A stretch of 64,000 bases of DNA, from NCBI GenBank assembly GCA_963776195.1, contig CAVZMO010000018.1, forward strand, positions 1 through 64,000, read 5' to 3'. Shown here in pieces: positions 18,116 to 27,090 of the stretch; the first letter of the stretch is position 1, and the number at the start of each line of letters is the position of its first letter. A program made the translations under genes and the position numbers. Source of the DNA: CAVZMO01 sp963776195. GTDB taxonomy: Bacteria; Nitrospirota; Thermodesulfovibrionia; Thermodesulfovibrionales; SM23-35. The notes beneath the pieces are model-generated. The model was not told the origin of the DNA and did no database searches. It saw only the letters and a list, made by a program, of their open reading frames with translations.

Positions 18116-18446
18116 GAATTAACCTTGATAAAAACCTCTTTATATCCCGGACAAAATCGTCCAGCTCGGCTTCCACAGAGGATTTCCTTGCAATTATGAC
18201 AAAATCATAACCCGGGGAAAGACCCTCCAGCCCCTTTCTCATAGCTTCTCTCAAGAGACGTTTCAGCCTGTTCCTCATAACAGCTTTCCCGACTTTCTTA
18301 CTAACGGAAAGGCCGAAACGGCTTACGTTGAGTTCATTCGGTCTTGCGTACATGACGAGGTATCTCGAAGCGGAGTTAATTCCTTCCTGAAAAACCGCTT
18401 CAAAATCCCGTTTTCTCGTCAAAGAGCGTAAAGGTCCCTGGCGCAT
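18078..18446 (-). CDS. rnpA: Ribonuclease P protein component
   Basis: A 122-aa protein subunit of RNase P, which matures tRNA 5' ends. The signature is FGLSVSKKVGKAVMRNRLKR followed by LLREAMR, the RNR motif that binds P RNA. Its ATG overlaps the rpmH stop (TAATG). The 3' end overlaps yidD. Confidence 0.95.
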   Translation of the reverse strand: MRQGPLRSLTRKRDFEAVFQEGINSASRYLVMYARPNELNVSRFGLSVSKKVGKAVMRNRLKRLLREAMRKGLEGLSPGYDFVIIARKSSVEAELDDFVRDIKRFLSRLIHEKDSDIAYKTL

Positions 18447-18586
18447 TAGACGGTAAGTCTATGACGCCCTTTTGCCCTTCTCCTCTTGAGAACCTTGCGG
18501 CCGCCCGAAGAATTCATCTTTTCAAGAAAGCCATGAGTCTTTTTCCGTTTCTTATTGTGCGGATGATATGTGGTATATGTTCCCAT
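18446..18586 (-). CDS. rpmH: 50S ribosomal protein L34
   Basis: 46 aa: MGTYTTYHPHNKKRKKTHGF and then GRKVLKRRRAKGRHRLTV, the universally conserved L34 tail. The N-terminus departs from the usual MKRTYQPS but keeps a YHPHNKKRKKTHGF core. It is the first gene of the rnpA-yidD-yidC block, with stop and start overlapping as TAATG. It is too short for many gene finders. Confidence 0.95.
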   Translation of the reverse strand: MGTYTTYHPHNKKRKKTHGFLEKMNSSGGRKVLKRRRAKGRHRLTV

Positions 18587-18600
18587 AATTTCGAACCTAA

Positions 18601-18630
18601 ATTATAGTTTGTTATAAAAACCAATGTCAA
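18601..18630 (-). promoter_or_regulatory. Sigma-70-type promoter for rpmH-rnpA
   Basis: Minus-strand TTGACA (18630-18625) and TATAAT (18606-18601) are both perfect matches, with an 18-bp spacer. The expected start site is about 8-10 nt before the rpmH ATG, so the leader would be very short, with only a weak AGG upstream. Confidence 0.8.
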
Positions 18631-18784
18631 GTACATATCCGTTGCCCTGCATTTTTCTTGACAACCATTTCCCATTATGATTCAATTGAATCCATTGAAA
18701 ACAATAGTAATTCGTTAATGTACTGAAAGCGGAAGGATACCGGTTCATGAGGGAATATGGTCTCACAGCGGAGGCGCCGTGGAC

Positions 18785-20185
18785 ATGATAGCATATATCG
18801 TTCTTGGCGTAATCATCGGAGGTATCGGCGCATGGTTCATCGCTTCTTTTCGGCTGCAGAAAAGAGGCGCGGAACATATTGCCGAGATACAATCTTCCCA
18901 TGCAAACCAGATCACCGAGCTTGAAAAAAGGGCCGGCGGTTCTGAGGCAAGGATCGAAGAACTAAGGCAGCAGGTGCAGATGAGAGATTCTGAAATAGGC
19001 CGGATGCGCAACGAACTTACTGCGGAAAATCAGGCAAAGGTCGAGGCCCTGACAAAACTTGAAGCTGCTCAAAAGAGTTTTGAGGAACAGAAAGCGCTCA
19101 TCGAAGCCATGAAAACGGAAATGACCGATACGTTTAACGCCCTTTCATCAGCAGCACTAAAGAGCAGTAGCGAGGATTTTCTCAGACTTGCTTCTGAACA
19201 TCTCGGGAAAGTGGTTGCAGACACAAAGGGGAGACTGGGGGAACATCAGGCTGCACTGGACGGCATGATAAAACCGTTGTATGAGACGCTGAAGAGATAT
19301 GATGAACAGATAAGGTCGATCGAGGAGAGCAGGCACAAGGCGTATGGAAGCCTGGAAGAACAACTGAGGACATTGGCCTCAACACAAGAGAACCTCCAGA
19401 GGGAGACGAGCAACCTTGTTTCGGCATTGCGGAAGCCGCAGGTACGCGGCAGGTGGGGTGAGATGCAGCTGAGGAGGGTCGCAGAACTTTCCGGGATGTC
19501 CATACACTGTGATTTTACCGAACAGCAATCGATGGATACGGAGAAGGGCAGGATAAGACCCGACATGGTTGTGCATTTACCGATGGAAAGAGAGATTGTT
19601 GTCGATTCGAAGGTGTCTCTTGAGGCGTATCTCGATGCAGTCTCTGCCTCAACGGAGGATGAAAGAAAGGCAAAAATGGAAAAACACGCACAGCAGGTCA
19701 GGGCGCACATGAATAAACTCGCATCCAAGGAATACTGGAGTCAGTTTAAACAGTCGCCCGAGTTTGTTGTGCTCTTTATCCCGGGAGAATCGTTCTTGAG
19801 TGCGGCCCTGGACAGCGATAGTACCCTTATAGAAGACGGTATAGAGCGACGGGTCATTATCGCAACTCCTACCACGTTTATCGCTTTGCTGAGGGCCATC
19901 GCTTATGGCTGGAGACAGGAACAGGTTACAAAGAACGCCCAGGAGATAAGCGAATTGGGACGGCAATTGTATGAAAGGATGCATATCCTCGTTCAGCATT
20001 TCGCTAATGTCGGTTCTAATCTTGAGAAGGCTATAGGCTCATACAACAAGGCTGTCGGTTCCATGGAAACGAGGATATTGCCTTCGGTAAGAAAATTTAA
20101 AGAACTCGGGGTCACCGGTGCCGATGAGATACCGGTTATTGATCAGATTGATCAAAAAGCGAGAAGTTTAGATATAATTGAGTGA
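18785..20185 (+). CDS. rmuC: DNA recombination protein RmuC homologue
   Basis: About 466 aa. An N-terminal TM helix (IAYIVLGVIIGGIGAWFIA) is followed by a long coiled coil (about 30-200) and the RmuC nuclease-like domain: VRGRWGEMQLRRVAELSGM, DMVVHLP, IVVDSKVSLEAYLDA. RmuC limits inversions at short repeats in E. coli. The GGAGG at about 18770 is 4 nt from a GTG (18779) and 10 nt from the ATG (18785), so either start is possible. Confidence 0.92.
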   Translation: MIAYIVLGVIIGGIGAWFIASFRLQKRGAEHIAEIQSSHANQITELEKRAGGSEARIEELRQQVQMRDSEIGRMRNELTAENQAKVEALTKLEAAQKSFEEQKALIEAMKTEMTDTFNALSSAALKSSSEDFLRLASEHLGKVVADTKGRLGEHQAALDGMIKPLYETLKRYDEQIRSIEESRHKAYGSLEEQLRTLASTQENLQRETSNLVSALRKPQVRGRWGEMQLRRVAELSGMSIHCDFTEQQSMDTEKGRIRPDMVVHLPMEREIVVDSKVSLEAYLDAVSASTEDERKAKMEKHAQQVRAHMNKLASKEYWSQFKQSPEFVVLFIPGESFLSAALDSDSTLIEDGIERRVIIATPTTFIALLRAIAYGWRQEQVTKNAQEISELGRQLYERMHILVQHFANVGSNLEKAIGSYNKAVGSMETRILPSVRKFKELGVTGADEIPVIDQIDQKARSLDIIE

Positions 20186-20230
20186 GATAAATCAGCGTAT
20201 GGCTGATCATATATTTGAAAGGGGGAGATT

Positions 20231-20512
20231 ATGTCAGAGAAATTGAGTCATGAGGAGTTTGTAAAGAAGGCTATTGTAAGTCTCAGAAAAGAGGGTTTTA
20301 AAGGGATTCATACCGTATATTCCGGTTTCAATACTGCATTCAAGAAGTATTTCGACGGAGAGAATCCCGTTCAGGTGACGAACAAGCTTGCGGAGGAGGG
20401 AAAGATAGTTATCAGACCGGTAAAGGGCGGCGTCATGCTGTATCTTCCGGAAGATGCGCCTGCTTCAAGGGATGCTGCGAATGATGCACTAAAAAAGATG
20501 GGGCTTGAGTGA
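20231..20512 (+). CDS. Hypothetical small protein, possibly winged-helix
   Basis: A 93-aa soluble protein following rmuC by 45 nt. GGGGGAG lies 6 nt before the ATG. The pattern of helices (EEFVKKAIVSLRKEGF) and a GxVIRPVKGGVMLYLP hairpin at the end suggests a winged-helix-like fold, as in small archaeal and bacterial HTH proteins. No function is assigned. Confidence 0.65.
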   Translation: MSEKLSHEEFVKKAIVSLRKEGFKGIHTVYSGFNTAFKKYFDGENPVQVTNKLAEEGKIVIRPVKGGVMLYLPEDAPASRDAANDALKKMGLE

Positions 20513-20617
20513 GATCGATGAGATAAAAAGCCGGCTCTTAATATAGGAGTGGCAATGATGAAAGATCTTCTTGAAGATACCGTTCTGATCACGGGGCAAG
20601 ATCAAAGGTAGTTGGGT

Positions 20618-21142
20618 CTATGGCAGCGGCTCTATCCCGATGGAACGTAACCATTCAACGATTTCCTGCTTCATCACCTTGGCATTATGTCCATGCCACC
20701 TCTTCCTTTCCTTAGGGTAGCCGAGAAGGATATCCTTGAATTTCCTAAAAGCGCCCTTTCCGTTCAAGGCTGTGGAAAGTTCTTCTCTGTGGGCAGGATC
20801 ATCAACTGTCTCGATGAATTCAACCATGGACCGATAGGCCGCCGCTGATCCCCTTTCCGGTATGCGGGGATACCGTTCCTTTGTATCGAAAAGAATTTCA
20901 AGCGCCAGTTCTACTTCGTCCTCCATCCAGTCAGGTATCTCCGGCTCCTCATCAAATTCTATATACTCTATGTCATCCCCTATCTCTTCGGCGTCGTCTG
21001 CGTATAATCTCTCTTTGACCTCCGCCAGTATCTCTTCCGAGAATGTCATAACCTCGCCCGTCTCCAAATCGAGAAAATAATCGAACGTATCCCTTACCAC
21101 ATCTTCCATCGCCTTCTGTATTTCGTCGAAGTTCACCTTCAT
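20618..21142 (-). CDS. UPF0158 family protein
   Basis: About 174 aa, strongly acidic. VNFDEIQKAMEDVVRDTFDY is the N-terminal pattern. FLDLETGEVMTF and the later ALNGKGAFRKFKDIL and WLRSIGIEPLP are family landmarks. A GTG start at 21151 is also possible. Biochemical function unknown. It follows the frame-broken DUF1284 gene by about 24 nt on the same strand. Confidence 0.82.
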   Translation of the reverse strand: MKVNFDEIQKAMEDVVRDTFDYFLDLETGEVMTFSEEILAEVKERLYADDAEEIGDDIEYIEFDEEPEIPDWMEDEVELALEILFDTKERYPRIPERGSAAAYRSMVEFIETVDDPAHREELSTALNGKGAFRKFKDILLGYPKERKRWHGHNAKVMKQEIVEWLRSIGIEPLP

Positions 21143-21165
21143 TTTTTTCACGTGGAATCATGTCA

Positions 21166-21606
21166 TTAAACCGGGTACAACCGTTTGCAGAGACTATAAA
21201 TAAAGCCTTTCCCAGCTTTTCGCAGACACCTTCTCCAGCCACATACTTTACAGTATTTTCTTGACCACTCAGGAAAGATATCCGGAAGTCTCTTCTGCAT
21301 ATCAAACCACAGACTTTATCGTTGCTTCTTGTCCCGATCAATAAAAGGGCCGCCATATCCATCTCCCTTATCCCGGCCTCGGCGTCCTCACGTGTAAAAG
21401 CATATTTCTCCTTTAAGATTCGGGCACATCCTGCAGACGTCATCCACACCGGAAGAAACCTCTATCTCCTCTCCGGCCTCCGCCCTCCTTAAAATCTCCC
21501 TCAGGTTTTCTATATATTCAGGGTTATAACCCTCGCCCTTAAAGAAATGAAGGCAGACAAGGTGATGACCGCGAAGTTTTATAACCGGCTTTAGAAGGGA
21601 ATTCAT
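21166..21606 (-). pseudogene. DUF1284 family protein with compensating frame breaks
   Basis: The first frame reads IKLRGHHLVCLHFFKGEGYN and then DDVCRMCPNLKGE, the DUF1284 signature with cysteines. It stops at a TGA near 21387. Removing one T from the T4 run (about 21400) gives FTREDAEAGIREMDMAALLL. Adding one A near 21318 then restores a coherent tail, MQKRLPDIFPEWSRKYCKVC and WRRCLRKAGKG. The open middle frame between is not conserved-looking past TRSNDK. Probably an iron-sulfur or zinc protein of unknown role. Confidence 0.6.
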
Positions 21607-21701
21607 GAGATTATTTTAGCAGTTTTCAGACCTTAAGCACATTAAGTCGTCATTCCCGCTCTTCGAGTCGCGTCGGCAGGCCCGGGATTGAGACAGCGTC
21701 A

Positions 21702-22484
21702 CTATCCTTGGCTACTTAACGGGTCCTTTATTCCCGCCTCTTCAAAACCTTTCGCCCTGAAAATACAGCTATCGCATCTTCCGCAGGGGATAAATTCTTC
21801 TTTATAGCTTTTTAGTTTTACCTTTTCCCTTTTAAGTTCTTATAGGCTGCGGATCATAGCAACTCCAGGTCAATGAATAATCGAGGCCGAGTTCAAGCCC
21901 GGTTTTTATGATCTCCGATTTCCTCATAGAGATCAATGGCGCCCGGATCTTAAACCGTATCCTTCCTTCTACAGATGCCTTTGTAGCAAGATTGGCCATG
22001 TCTGCGAATGCCTGGAGGTACTCGGGCCTGCAGTCGGGATAACCGCTGTAGTCTATGGCATTTGCGCCAATGAAAATATTTTCCGCGCCGAGCACCTCGG
22101 CCCATGCGAGGGCAAAGGAAAGAAAAATTGTGTTACGGGCCGGGACATAGGTTACAGGGATAGGTGAAGATGGAATGCCCCCTTTTTGCCCCTGCTCATT
22201 AAGCGCAGGATGGGGGAATGCGATTTCATCCTTTTTGGGTACTACTATCTCGGATGTCAGGGCAGAACCGCCGATTTCTCTCAGATCAAATTTCATTCTG
22301 AGATGTTTTTGGACTCCAAGAGATAATGCGACCTCGCCTGCTGAAGCCAGTTCTCGCTTATGTCGCTGATTATAGTCAAAACTGAGGGCATATAATTCAT
22401 ACCCTTCCGCTTTTGCGATTGCGAGAACTGTCGAAGAATCAATGCCGCCGCTCAAAAGAACAACAGCCTTCTTTCCTTAACCAC
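21702..22484 (-). pseudogene. queC: 7-cyano-7-deazaguanine synthase QueC, frame-disrupted
   Basis: QueC converts CDG to preQ0 for queuosine. The ATP-pyrophosphatase loop LSGGIDSSTVL is at the N-terminus, and YVPARNTIFLSFALAWAEVL and SCYDPQ are conserved. The frame stops right after SCYDPQPIRT at 21832. Dropping one A near 21844 continues into FIPCGRCDSC, the four-Cys zinc site, and EEAGIKDP. The N-terminus also lacks an in-frame start: KAVVLLSGGID follows a TAA, while a GTG at 22484 would fit after one inserted base. Queuosine would be lost if the breaks are real. Confidence 0.75.
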
Positions 22485-22521
22485 AAACAAGCCCGATCGA
22501 TTTCACTATTGGTTCGGCGCT

Positions 22522-23571
22522 TTAGTAAATATCGTCCGCAGTTCCATCTTTACCGTCCGGACCGGCACTGAGAAGGATGAATGTGTAATTGTTGTACCGG
22601 TAAACATAGGGCCTTCCCCAGGGGTCTACCCTTTTTGTTATGGCATCGAGCGTCTCAGGATATGCGCCGTACTCAAACCGATAAGCATCAATCTTAAATC
22701 TCAGGTCATCAACGGCCTCGGAAGCACGAAACCTCTTAACGACGTCACCGGAATCGAAAAATACGGAAGACAGGGAGAGAAGCACCGCAAGCGCAACAGC
22801 CGCCGCCGAGAGAACCTGATAATGGAAAGTAGATTTTTTCTTTTTTTCGGGAAGTATTTCAGTAATGACAGGCAAAGCCTCTTTTTGCTGTATAACACCT
22901 TTTTGTAAAAGAGAAACAAGTGTCTTCGATACGGAAAAATCGTCCTGACCGCTGATATCTATGATAGTACTTACATCATTTTCACCATCAATAAGCGAGA
23001 GTATGTCTTTCTCTTCTTCAGTCAACTCAGTAGTGCCCTCGGCCTTGTTCGTGAATACGGTATCGATCGTTACCCTGCCTTCTATGACCGACCACTCATC
23101 TACTATCCTCAAGCCTTCCATAAGCAGGTGCTGAGTGTCGATGGCTATCGGGATGTCTTTATCGGCAGGAACCGCCTGCGGAGTGAATTCGTACGTCCCT
23201 TCTTTCCAGCTGAATATCTGGATCACCGTCTCCTTGATCTGCCCTACCAATACCTCCTCTATCGCCTCCTTTTTTACAAACCCCTGTCTTACAAGAATAT
23301 TTCCGAGTTTCATATTCGACCTTCGCTGTTCATCGAGTATGGGCGGCAGGTCTTCTTCCCTCAGGAGGCCTTTTTTTACCAGTACCTTACCAAGCCGGTT
23401 TGCTTCTATACGCCTCTTGGATTCCGCTCCTGAAATATTCCCTTCGATAAAGAGAAGTTTGACCTTGTCCAGCTTCCCCTCCAGGTTCAGCACCCCTGTT
23501 TTCCGCTGGAAAAAAATCAGCTGCAGGATGTCGGCAAGACCAAAATCTCTGAGCGATCCTTCTAGAGCCAA
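22522..23571 (-). CDS. DUF4388 / MshEN-like / GspG-like fusion protein
   Basis: 349 aa in three parts. Residues 1-70 form a DUF4388 (PATAN) domain: SLRDFGLADILQLIFFQRKT, then TGVLNL. Residues about 75-130 resemble the N-terminal domain of GspE/PilB (LGKVLVKKGLLREEDL; LGNILVRQGFVKKEAIEEVL). A TM helix (about 250-270) follows. The C-terminus (DPWGRPYVYRYNNYTFILLS and AGPDGKDGTADDIY) matches the major-pseudopilin tail with its calcium-binding acidic end. It starts inside the end of the upstream TPR gene (10-nt overlap), so the two products likely act together. Confidence 0.75.
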   Translation of the reverse strand: MALEGSLRDFGLADILQLIFFQRKTGVLNLEGKLDKVKLLFIEGNISGAESKRRIEANRLGKVLVKKGLLREEDLPPILDEQRRSNMKLGNILVRQGFVKKEAIEEVLVGQIKETVIQIFSWKEGTYEFTPQAVPADKDIPIAIDTQHLLMEGLRIVDEWSVIEGRVTIDTVFTNKAEGTTELTEEEKDILSLIDGENDVSTIIDISGQDDFSVSKTLVSLLQKGVIQQKEALPVITEILPEKKKKSTFHYQVLSAAAVALAVLLSLSSVFFDSGDVVKRFRASEAVDDLRFKIDAYRFEYGAYPETLDAITKRVDPWGRPYVYRYNNYTFILLSAGPDGKDGTADDIY

Positions 23572-25229
23572 CCCTTTGCAAGCCTCCGTCTCGTTATGAC
23601 ATTAGATATAAAGTAAACCACGACCATGAGATACAGTGAGATTAAGTTAAGCCATATATGAGAGAAGTTGGACATCTCCATGACAAAAAAAGAATTCATC
23701 ACCGGGATAAGAAAAAATAAAAAAGGCCAGAGGAATAACAATCCGTACAGGATATTCCCTGCATATATTTGACATGAGCCCGGAATGACAAATGACATCG
23801 CCCTGAGAAAATCTCTCCTTCTCTTCTGATGCTCATAAACAGCCAGCAGTTTTGCGATCCTCTCCTTTGCATCGAGCTCATCAAGCTTTATGAGCGACCT
23901 GTAACACAGCGAGCACATACGGCCCCAACGAATTTGTTTCTCACAATGCATGCAAAGGATTTTCCCGCATTTGCTGCATCGGTACGCCCTGTTTTTAAAC
24001 CTTTTATTCAGGATGAGGAACAGCATCGCCAAAAAAAAGCCTGGAACGGGCATGAATCCGGGAGGCAATACCGATAAACCCATGGTAACGGTTCCGGTTG
24101 CTTTACCTCGCGCATAGTCCCAGAGGACGGAAAAGGGGAGCATTTCGTCGGCGACGAACCTGTTCGGATTCCGCCCGGATATCGACCTGAACCGCTGGAC
24201 AGCTTCGTTATCCAGTTTTTGAGCAGAGAGGAAGTACTCTTCGCCCTTTTCGAAATCGAATCTTTCTCTGTATACCCGGCTGAGATTATAGAGCGCCGCG
24301 GGAAGTTGTTTGAGTTCGATCGATTTCTTATAAAGATCTTTTGCCTTCTCCAGATCATTGATGGCAACATAGCAATTCGCCAGATTGTTGTAGGCCCGGG
24401 GGTCGGACTTCATAGCGATGAGCTTCCCATAAATATCTATTGCTTCTCTGTACCTCCCCTCACGCTTCAGGGCAAGAGCATAGGAGAAGAGTTCCACAGG
24501 GTTATTGCTGCCTTTCAAGAGGGAAAGTGCATATCTGCCGTCCTTTGATTCATTGACCTGAACAACAGCCTTTAATTCAGCGGAAGCGGGGGCATTGAAA
24601 ATTATGGAAACCGTATGAAATACCCACGGTGAAATAAGCAGGAAGAGGACATAGAGATAGATGATGAACTTATCCAGGAATCTTTTCTGATAAAGGCTTA
24701 TGAGAATGAGTAAGGCTCCGAGAAGGTAAAGCGGCCCGAATACCGCAAGCACAAGCACCAAAAGGAGAAATATATTGGACTTTTCTTCTTTAATATCATG
24801 AGAGAACAGAGGAATATCCTCGGGGAGTCTTATCATGATAATAATGAGAACCGAGATGATAAAAGAGAGGATTGTGCTCATGAACAATGAAGCGATCATC
24901 ATAGAGGACCACCAGAAATTCCGCTTATATGCGGCGATCCCCTGGAGCATGTAATCTACGGCCTCGAATATTCCTTCGGCGGTGAACTTAAAGCTGTTTT
25001 TTGACAGTTCAAAGTAGGCGGCGGGAAGATCGGGCGAATACCTAACTGCTTCTTGAAGAAGATTTTCTGCGTTCGTTTTATTTGTCTTCGCTTCCTTGAT
25101 GAGCAGGTATGAGTACGGTTCCGAATTAATGATACCTCTGTTAAGCTGCTCTTCATACAAACCCGTTCCCGAGGACCAGGCAGGAGTGAGCAAGAGAAAC
25201 AACAAGAACGGGAACACAGATCTTTTCAT
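23562..25229 (-). CDS. TPR-containing membrane protein with cysteine cluster
   Basis: 555 aa. A signal peptide (SVFPFLLFLLLTPAWSS) leads to a periplasmic segment, several TM helices (about 95-230), TPR-like repeats (about 240-350: ALALKREGRYREAIDIYGKL; AYNNLANCYVAINDLEKA) and a further TM region. A CSKCGKILCMHCEK zinc ribbon with CSLC follows, and two terminal TM helices. It overlaps the DUF4388 gene and its start overlaps the stop of plsY. Possibly a scaffold for a secretion- or pilus-like system, by association only. Confidence 0.7.
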   Translation of the reverse strand: MKRSVFPFLLFLLLTPAWSSGTGLYEEQLNRGIINSEPYSYLLIKEAKTNKTNAENLLQEAVRYSPDLPAAYFELSKNSFKFTAEGIFEAVDYMLQGIAAYKRNFWWSSMMIASLFMSTILSFIISVLIIIMIRLPEDIPLFSHDIKEEKSNIFLLLVLVLAVFGPLYLLGALLILISLYQKRFLDKFIIYLYVLFLLISPWVFHTVSIIFNAPASAELKAVVQVNESKDGRYALSLLKGSNNPVELFSYALALKREGRYREAIDIYGKLIAMKSDPRAYNNLANCYVAINDLEKAKDLYKKSIELKQLPAALYNLSRVYRERFDFEKGEEYFLSAQKLDNEAVQRFRSISGRNPNRFVADEMLPFSVLWDYARGKATGTVTMGLSVLPPGFMPVPGFFLAMLFLILNKRFKNRAYRCSKCGKILCMHCEKQIRWGRMCSLCYRSLIKLDELDAKERIAKLLAVYEHQKRRRDFLRAMSFVIPGSCQIYAGNILYGLLFLWPFLFFLIPVMNSFFVMEMSNFSHIWLNLISLYLMVVVYFISNVITRRRLAKGWL

Positions 25230-25816
25230 CCTCCCTGTCCTATCTTTTTTTCGGTGCCTTTCATAAGTCTCTGAATATTGTCCTTATGCCGCATTAAGAT
25301 AAAGAGTGAAATAAGAATGGTTATAAATAATTTCGTCTTATCATAATCAAAAAGAATAACATTTATCGGCAACAATCCGAACGACACGATCGCCGCCATC
25401 GAAGAATATTTTGTGAAGAAGACGATCATCACCCATATGACAAATGTGAAAAACGCCACCTTCGGCGTATATATAACGAGCACCCCGAGGCTCGTGGCAA
25501 CACCCTTACCTCCCTTAAATCCAAGGAATAACGAAAAAATATGTCCCAGGATCGCCGAAATCCCGATAAGACCTTCGTAGAGAGGCCCGACCCCGAAATG
25601 CCTTCCTGCCGCAACTGCCAGGGTGCCTTTCAATATATCTCCGAGAACGGTTAAGACAGCAGGCCATTTTCCGACCGACCTCAACACATTGGTTGCGCCT
25701 ATGTTCCCGCTTCCGACGCTCCTGAGATCGACCCCCTTGGTTTTTGCTACTATTATACCAAAGGGGATCGAGCCGACAACAAATGAGAGAACAAGCAATA
25801 CAATATTCTTAGTCAT
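25226..25816 (-). CDS. plsY: Acyl-phosphate:glycerol-3-phosphate acyltransferase PlsY
   Basis: 196-aa integral membrane enzyme for the first step of phospholipid synthesis from acyl-phosphate. Its motifs are SIPFGIIVAKTKGVDLRSVG, SGNIGATNVLRSVGK, and the third motif FKGGKGVATSLGV. Several TM helices are spread evenly. The stop overlaps the next gene's ATG. Upstream lie pgsA and kdsC, giving a small lipid/envelope group. Confidence 0.94.
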   Translation of the reverse strand: MTKNIVLLVLSFVVGSIPFGIIVAKTKGVDLRSVGSGNIGATNVLRSVGKWPAVLTVLGDILKGTLAVAAGRHFGVGPLYEGLIGISAILGHIFSLFLGFKGGKGVATSLGVLVIYTPKVAFFTFVIWVMIVFFTKYSSMAAIVSFGLLPINVILFDYDKTKLFITILISLFILMRHKDNIQRLMKGTEKKIGQGG

Positions 25817-25825
25817 ATATGTGCT

Positions 25826-26362
25826 TCAAATCTTTCTTCCGAATGAGATGGTGTACTGGATTCCGGAGATAATAGACAACAGGAGAGAAGCCCACATAAG
25901 CACGATCCCGATATCGTACAGGTCGATAAAGAAAAACCTGCTCTTCAGTATGAGACAGAGGATAGCGATTATCTGAAGAGTGGTCTTTATCTTTCCGCCG
26001 ATCTCGGCCTGAATCACGATATCCTTTGAAAGGGCGACCACCCTCAAACCTGTCACAAGGAATTCTCTCACGATGATGACAATCGCAATCCATGCCGCCA
26101 GTCTCTCCATATCAACGAGCACGATCAGCGCAGATATTACGAGAAATTTGTCGGCAATCGGATCGAGTATAATACCAAACTTTGTAATCTGACCCGAACG
26201 CCTTGCGAGATAACCGTCGAGAAAATCCGTTAGAGAGGCGATGGTGAAGATAAAGGCGCCGAAAACAGGATGCAGATAAACCGTGAAGACAAAAACCGGA
26301 ATGAGGACAATTCTGCTCAGCGTGAGCACCGTCGGCAGGTTAAGTCTCAGAGTACCCATCAA
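25826..26362 (-). CDS. pgsA: CDP-diacylglycerol-glycerol-3-phosphate phosphatidyltransferase
   Basis: 178-aa membrane enzyme making phosphatidylglycerol phosphate. The CDP-alcohol phosphotransferase motif D-G-x2-A-R-x8-G-x3-D-x3-D is visible as LTDFLDGYLARRSGQITKFG then ILDPIADK. NLPTVLTLSRIVLIPVF starts the first TM segment. It overlaps the upstream kdsC by 23 nt and lies 9 nt upstream of plsY, so it is likely co-transcribed. Confidence 0.94.
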   Translation of the reverse strand: MMGTLRLNLPTVLTLSRIVLIPVFVFTVYLHPVFGAFIFTIASLTDFLDGYLARRSGQITKFGIILDPIADKFLVISALIVLVDMERLAAWIAIVIIVREFLVTGLRVVALSKDIVIQAEIGGKIKTTLQIIAILCLILKSRFFFIDLYDIGIVLMWASLLLSIISGIQYTISFGRKI

Positions 26363-26882
26363 CCATACCCTCCCATAGCCCCTTCGCTCTGAGGAGAAAG
26401 TTGCATACCTCTCTCACCGCCCCTTTTCCTCCGCCCTTCTTTGTGATCATTCGGACGGAAGACTTTACCTCATCCTCGGCATCGGAAACAGCCACCGGAA
26501 ATCCGCACATTTTAAGAACGGAAATATCAACAACGTCATCACCGACATAGGCTATCTCATGGTCCTGGAGGGAATATTTATCGGCAAGCTCCCTGTAGGC
26601 TATTGTCTTGTCATGGCATTTCTGGAATATCTCGTTGATACCGAGTTCCTTCGCCCTTCTCTCGACGACCTTTGAATGCCTCCCTGTAATGAGAGCTACA
26701 TTGATGCCGGCCCTCATAAGCATTCTTATCCCGTGCCCGTCCCGGACATGAAATGATTTGAACTCGTTGTCGCCGCCGTCGAGTATGATCCCGCCATCCG
26801 TGAGTACCCCGTCAACATCGAGCACAAGGAGTTTGATTTTCTCTGCGATTATGAGAAGTTCTTCCTCAGAGATATATCCCAT
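26340..26882 (-). CDS. kdsC: KdsC-type HAD phosphatase (Kdo-8-phosphate phosphatase)
   Basis: 180-aa HAD enzyme removing phosphate from Kdo-8-P in lipopolysaccharide synthesis. The HAD motif I is LLVLDVDGVLTDGG, motif II is VALITGRHS and motif III/IV is AYVGDDVVDISVL. There is no cap domain, which is typical of the C0 tetrameric KdsC group. It heads the minus-strand kdsC-pgsA-plsY run. Its presence argues for an outer membrane with LPS. Confidence 0.92.
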   Translation of the reverse strand: MGYISEEELLIIAEKIKLLVLDVDGVLTDGGIILDGGDNEFKSFHVRDGHGIRMLMRAGINVALITGRHSKVVERRAKELGINEIFQKCHDKTIAYRELADKYSLQDHEIAYVGDDVVDISVLKMCGFPVAVSDAEDEVKSSVRMITKKGGGKGAVREVCNFLLRAKGLWEGMVDGYSET

Positions 26883-27090
26883 CTTTCAAGGTATTGCGAT
26901 AAATATTTAACTTATAAGAAAAAATCCATTTGATAGACAACAGTATATCAAAGAAAAGAAGAAAAAGTCATTGGGAACCACAAGAAAAATAAGAGAGAAT
27001 TTCGGCTAAAGGAGTTTATCGTCCGGTTCTCTATTACAGCGAACAAGTTTAAAACGCAACCAACGCACTCGTCATGAAACCGGGAAAAGA

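Noticed and set aside
21166..21606. Selenocysteine readthrough of the TGA in the DUF1284 gene
   Set aside because: The frame after the TGA is not conserved-looking; a one-base change restores the family pattern instead.
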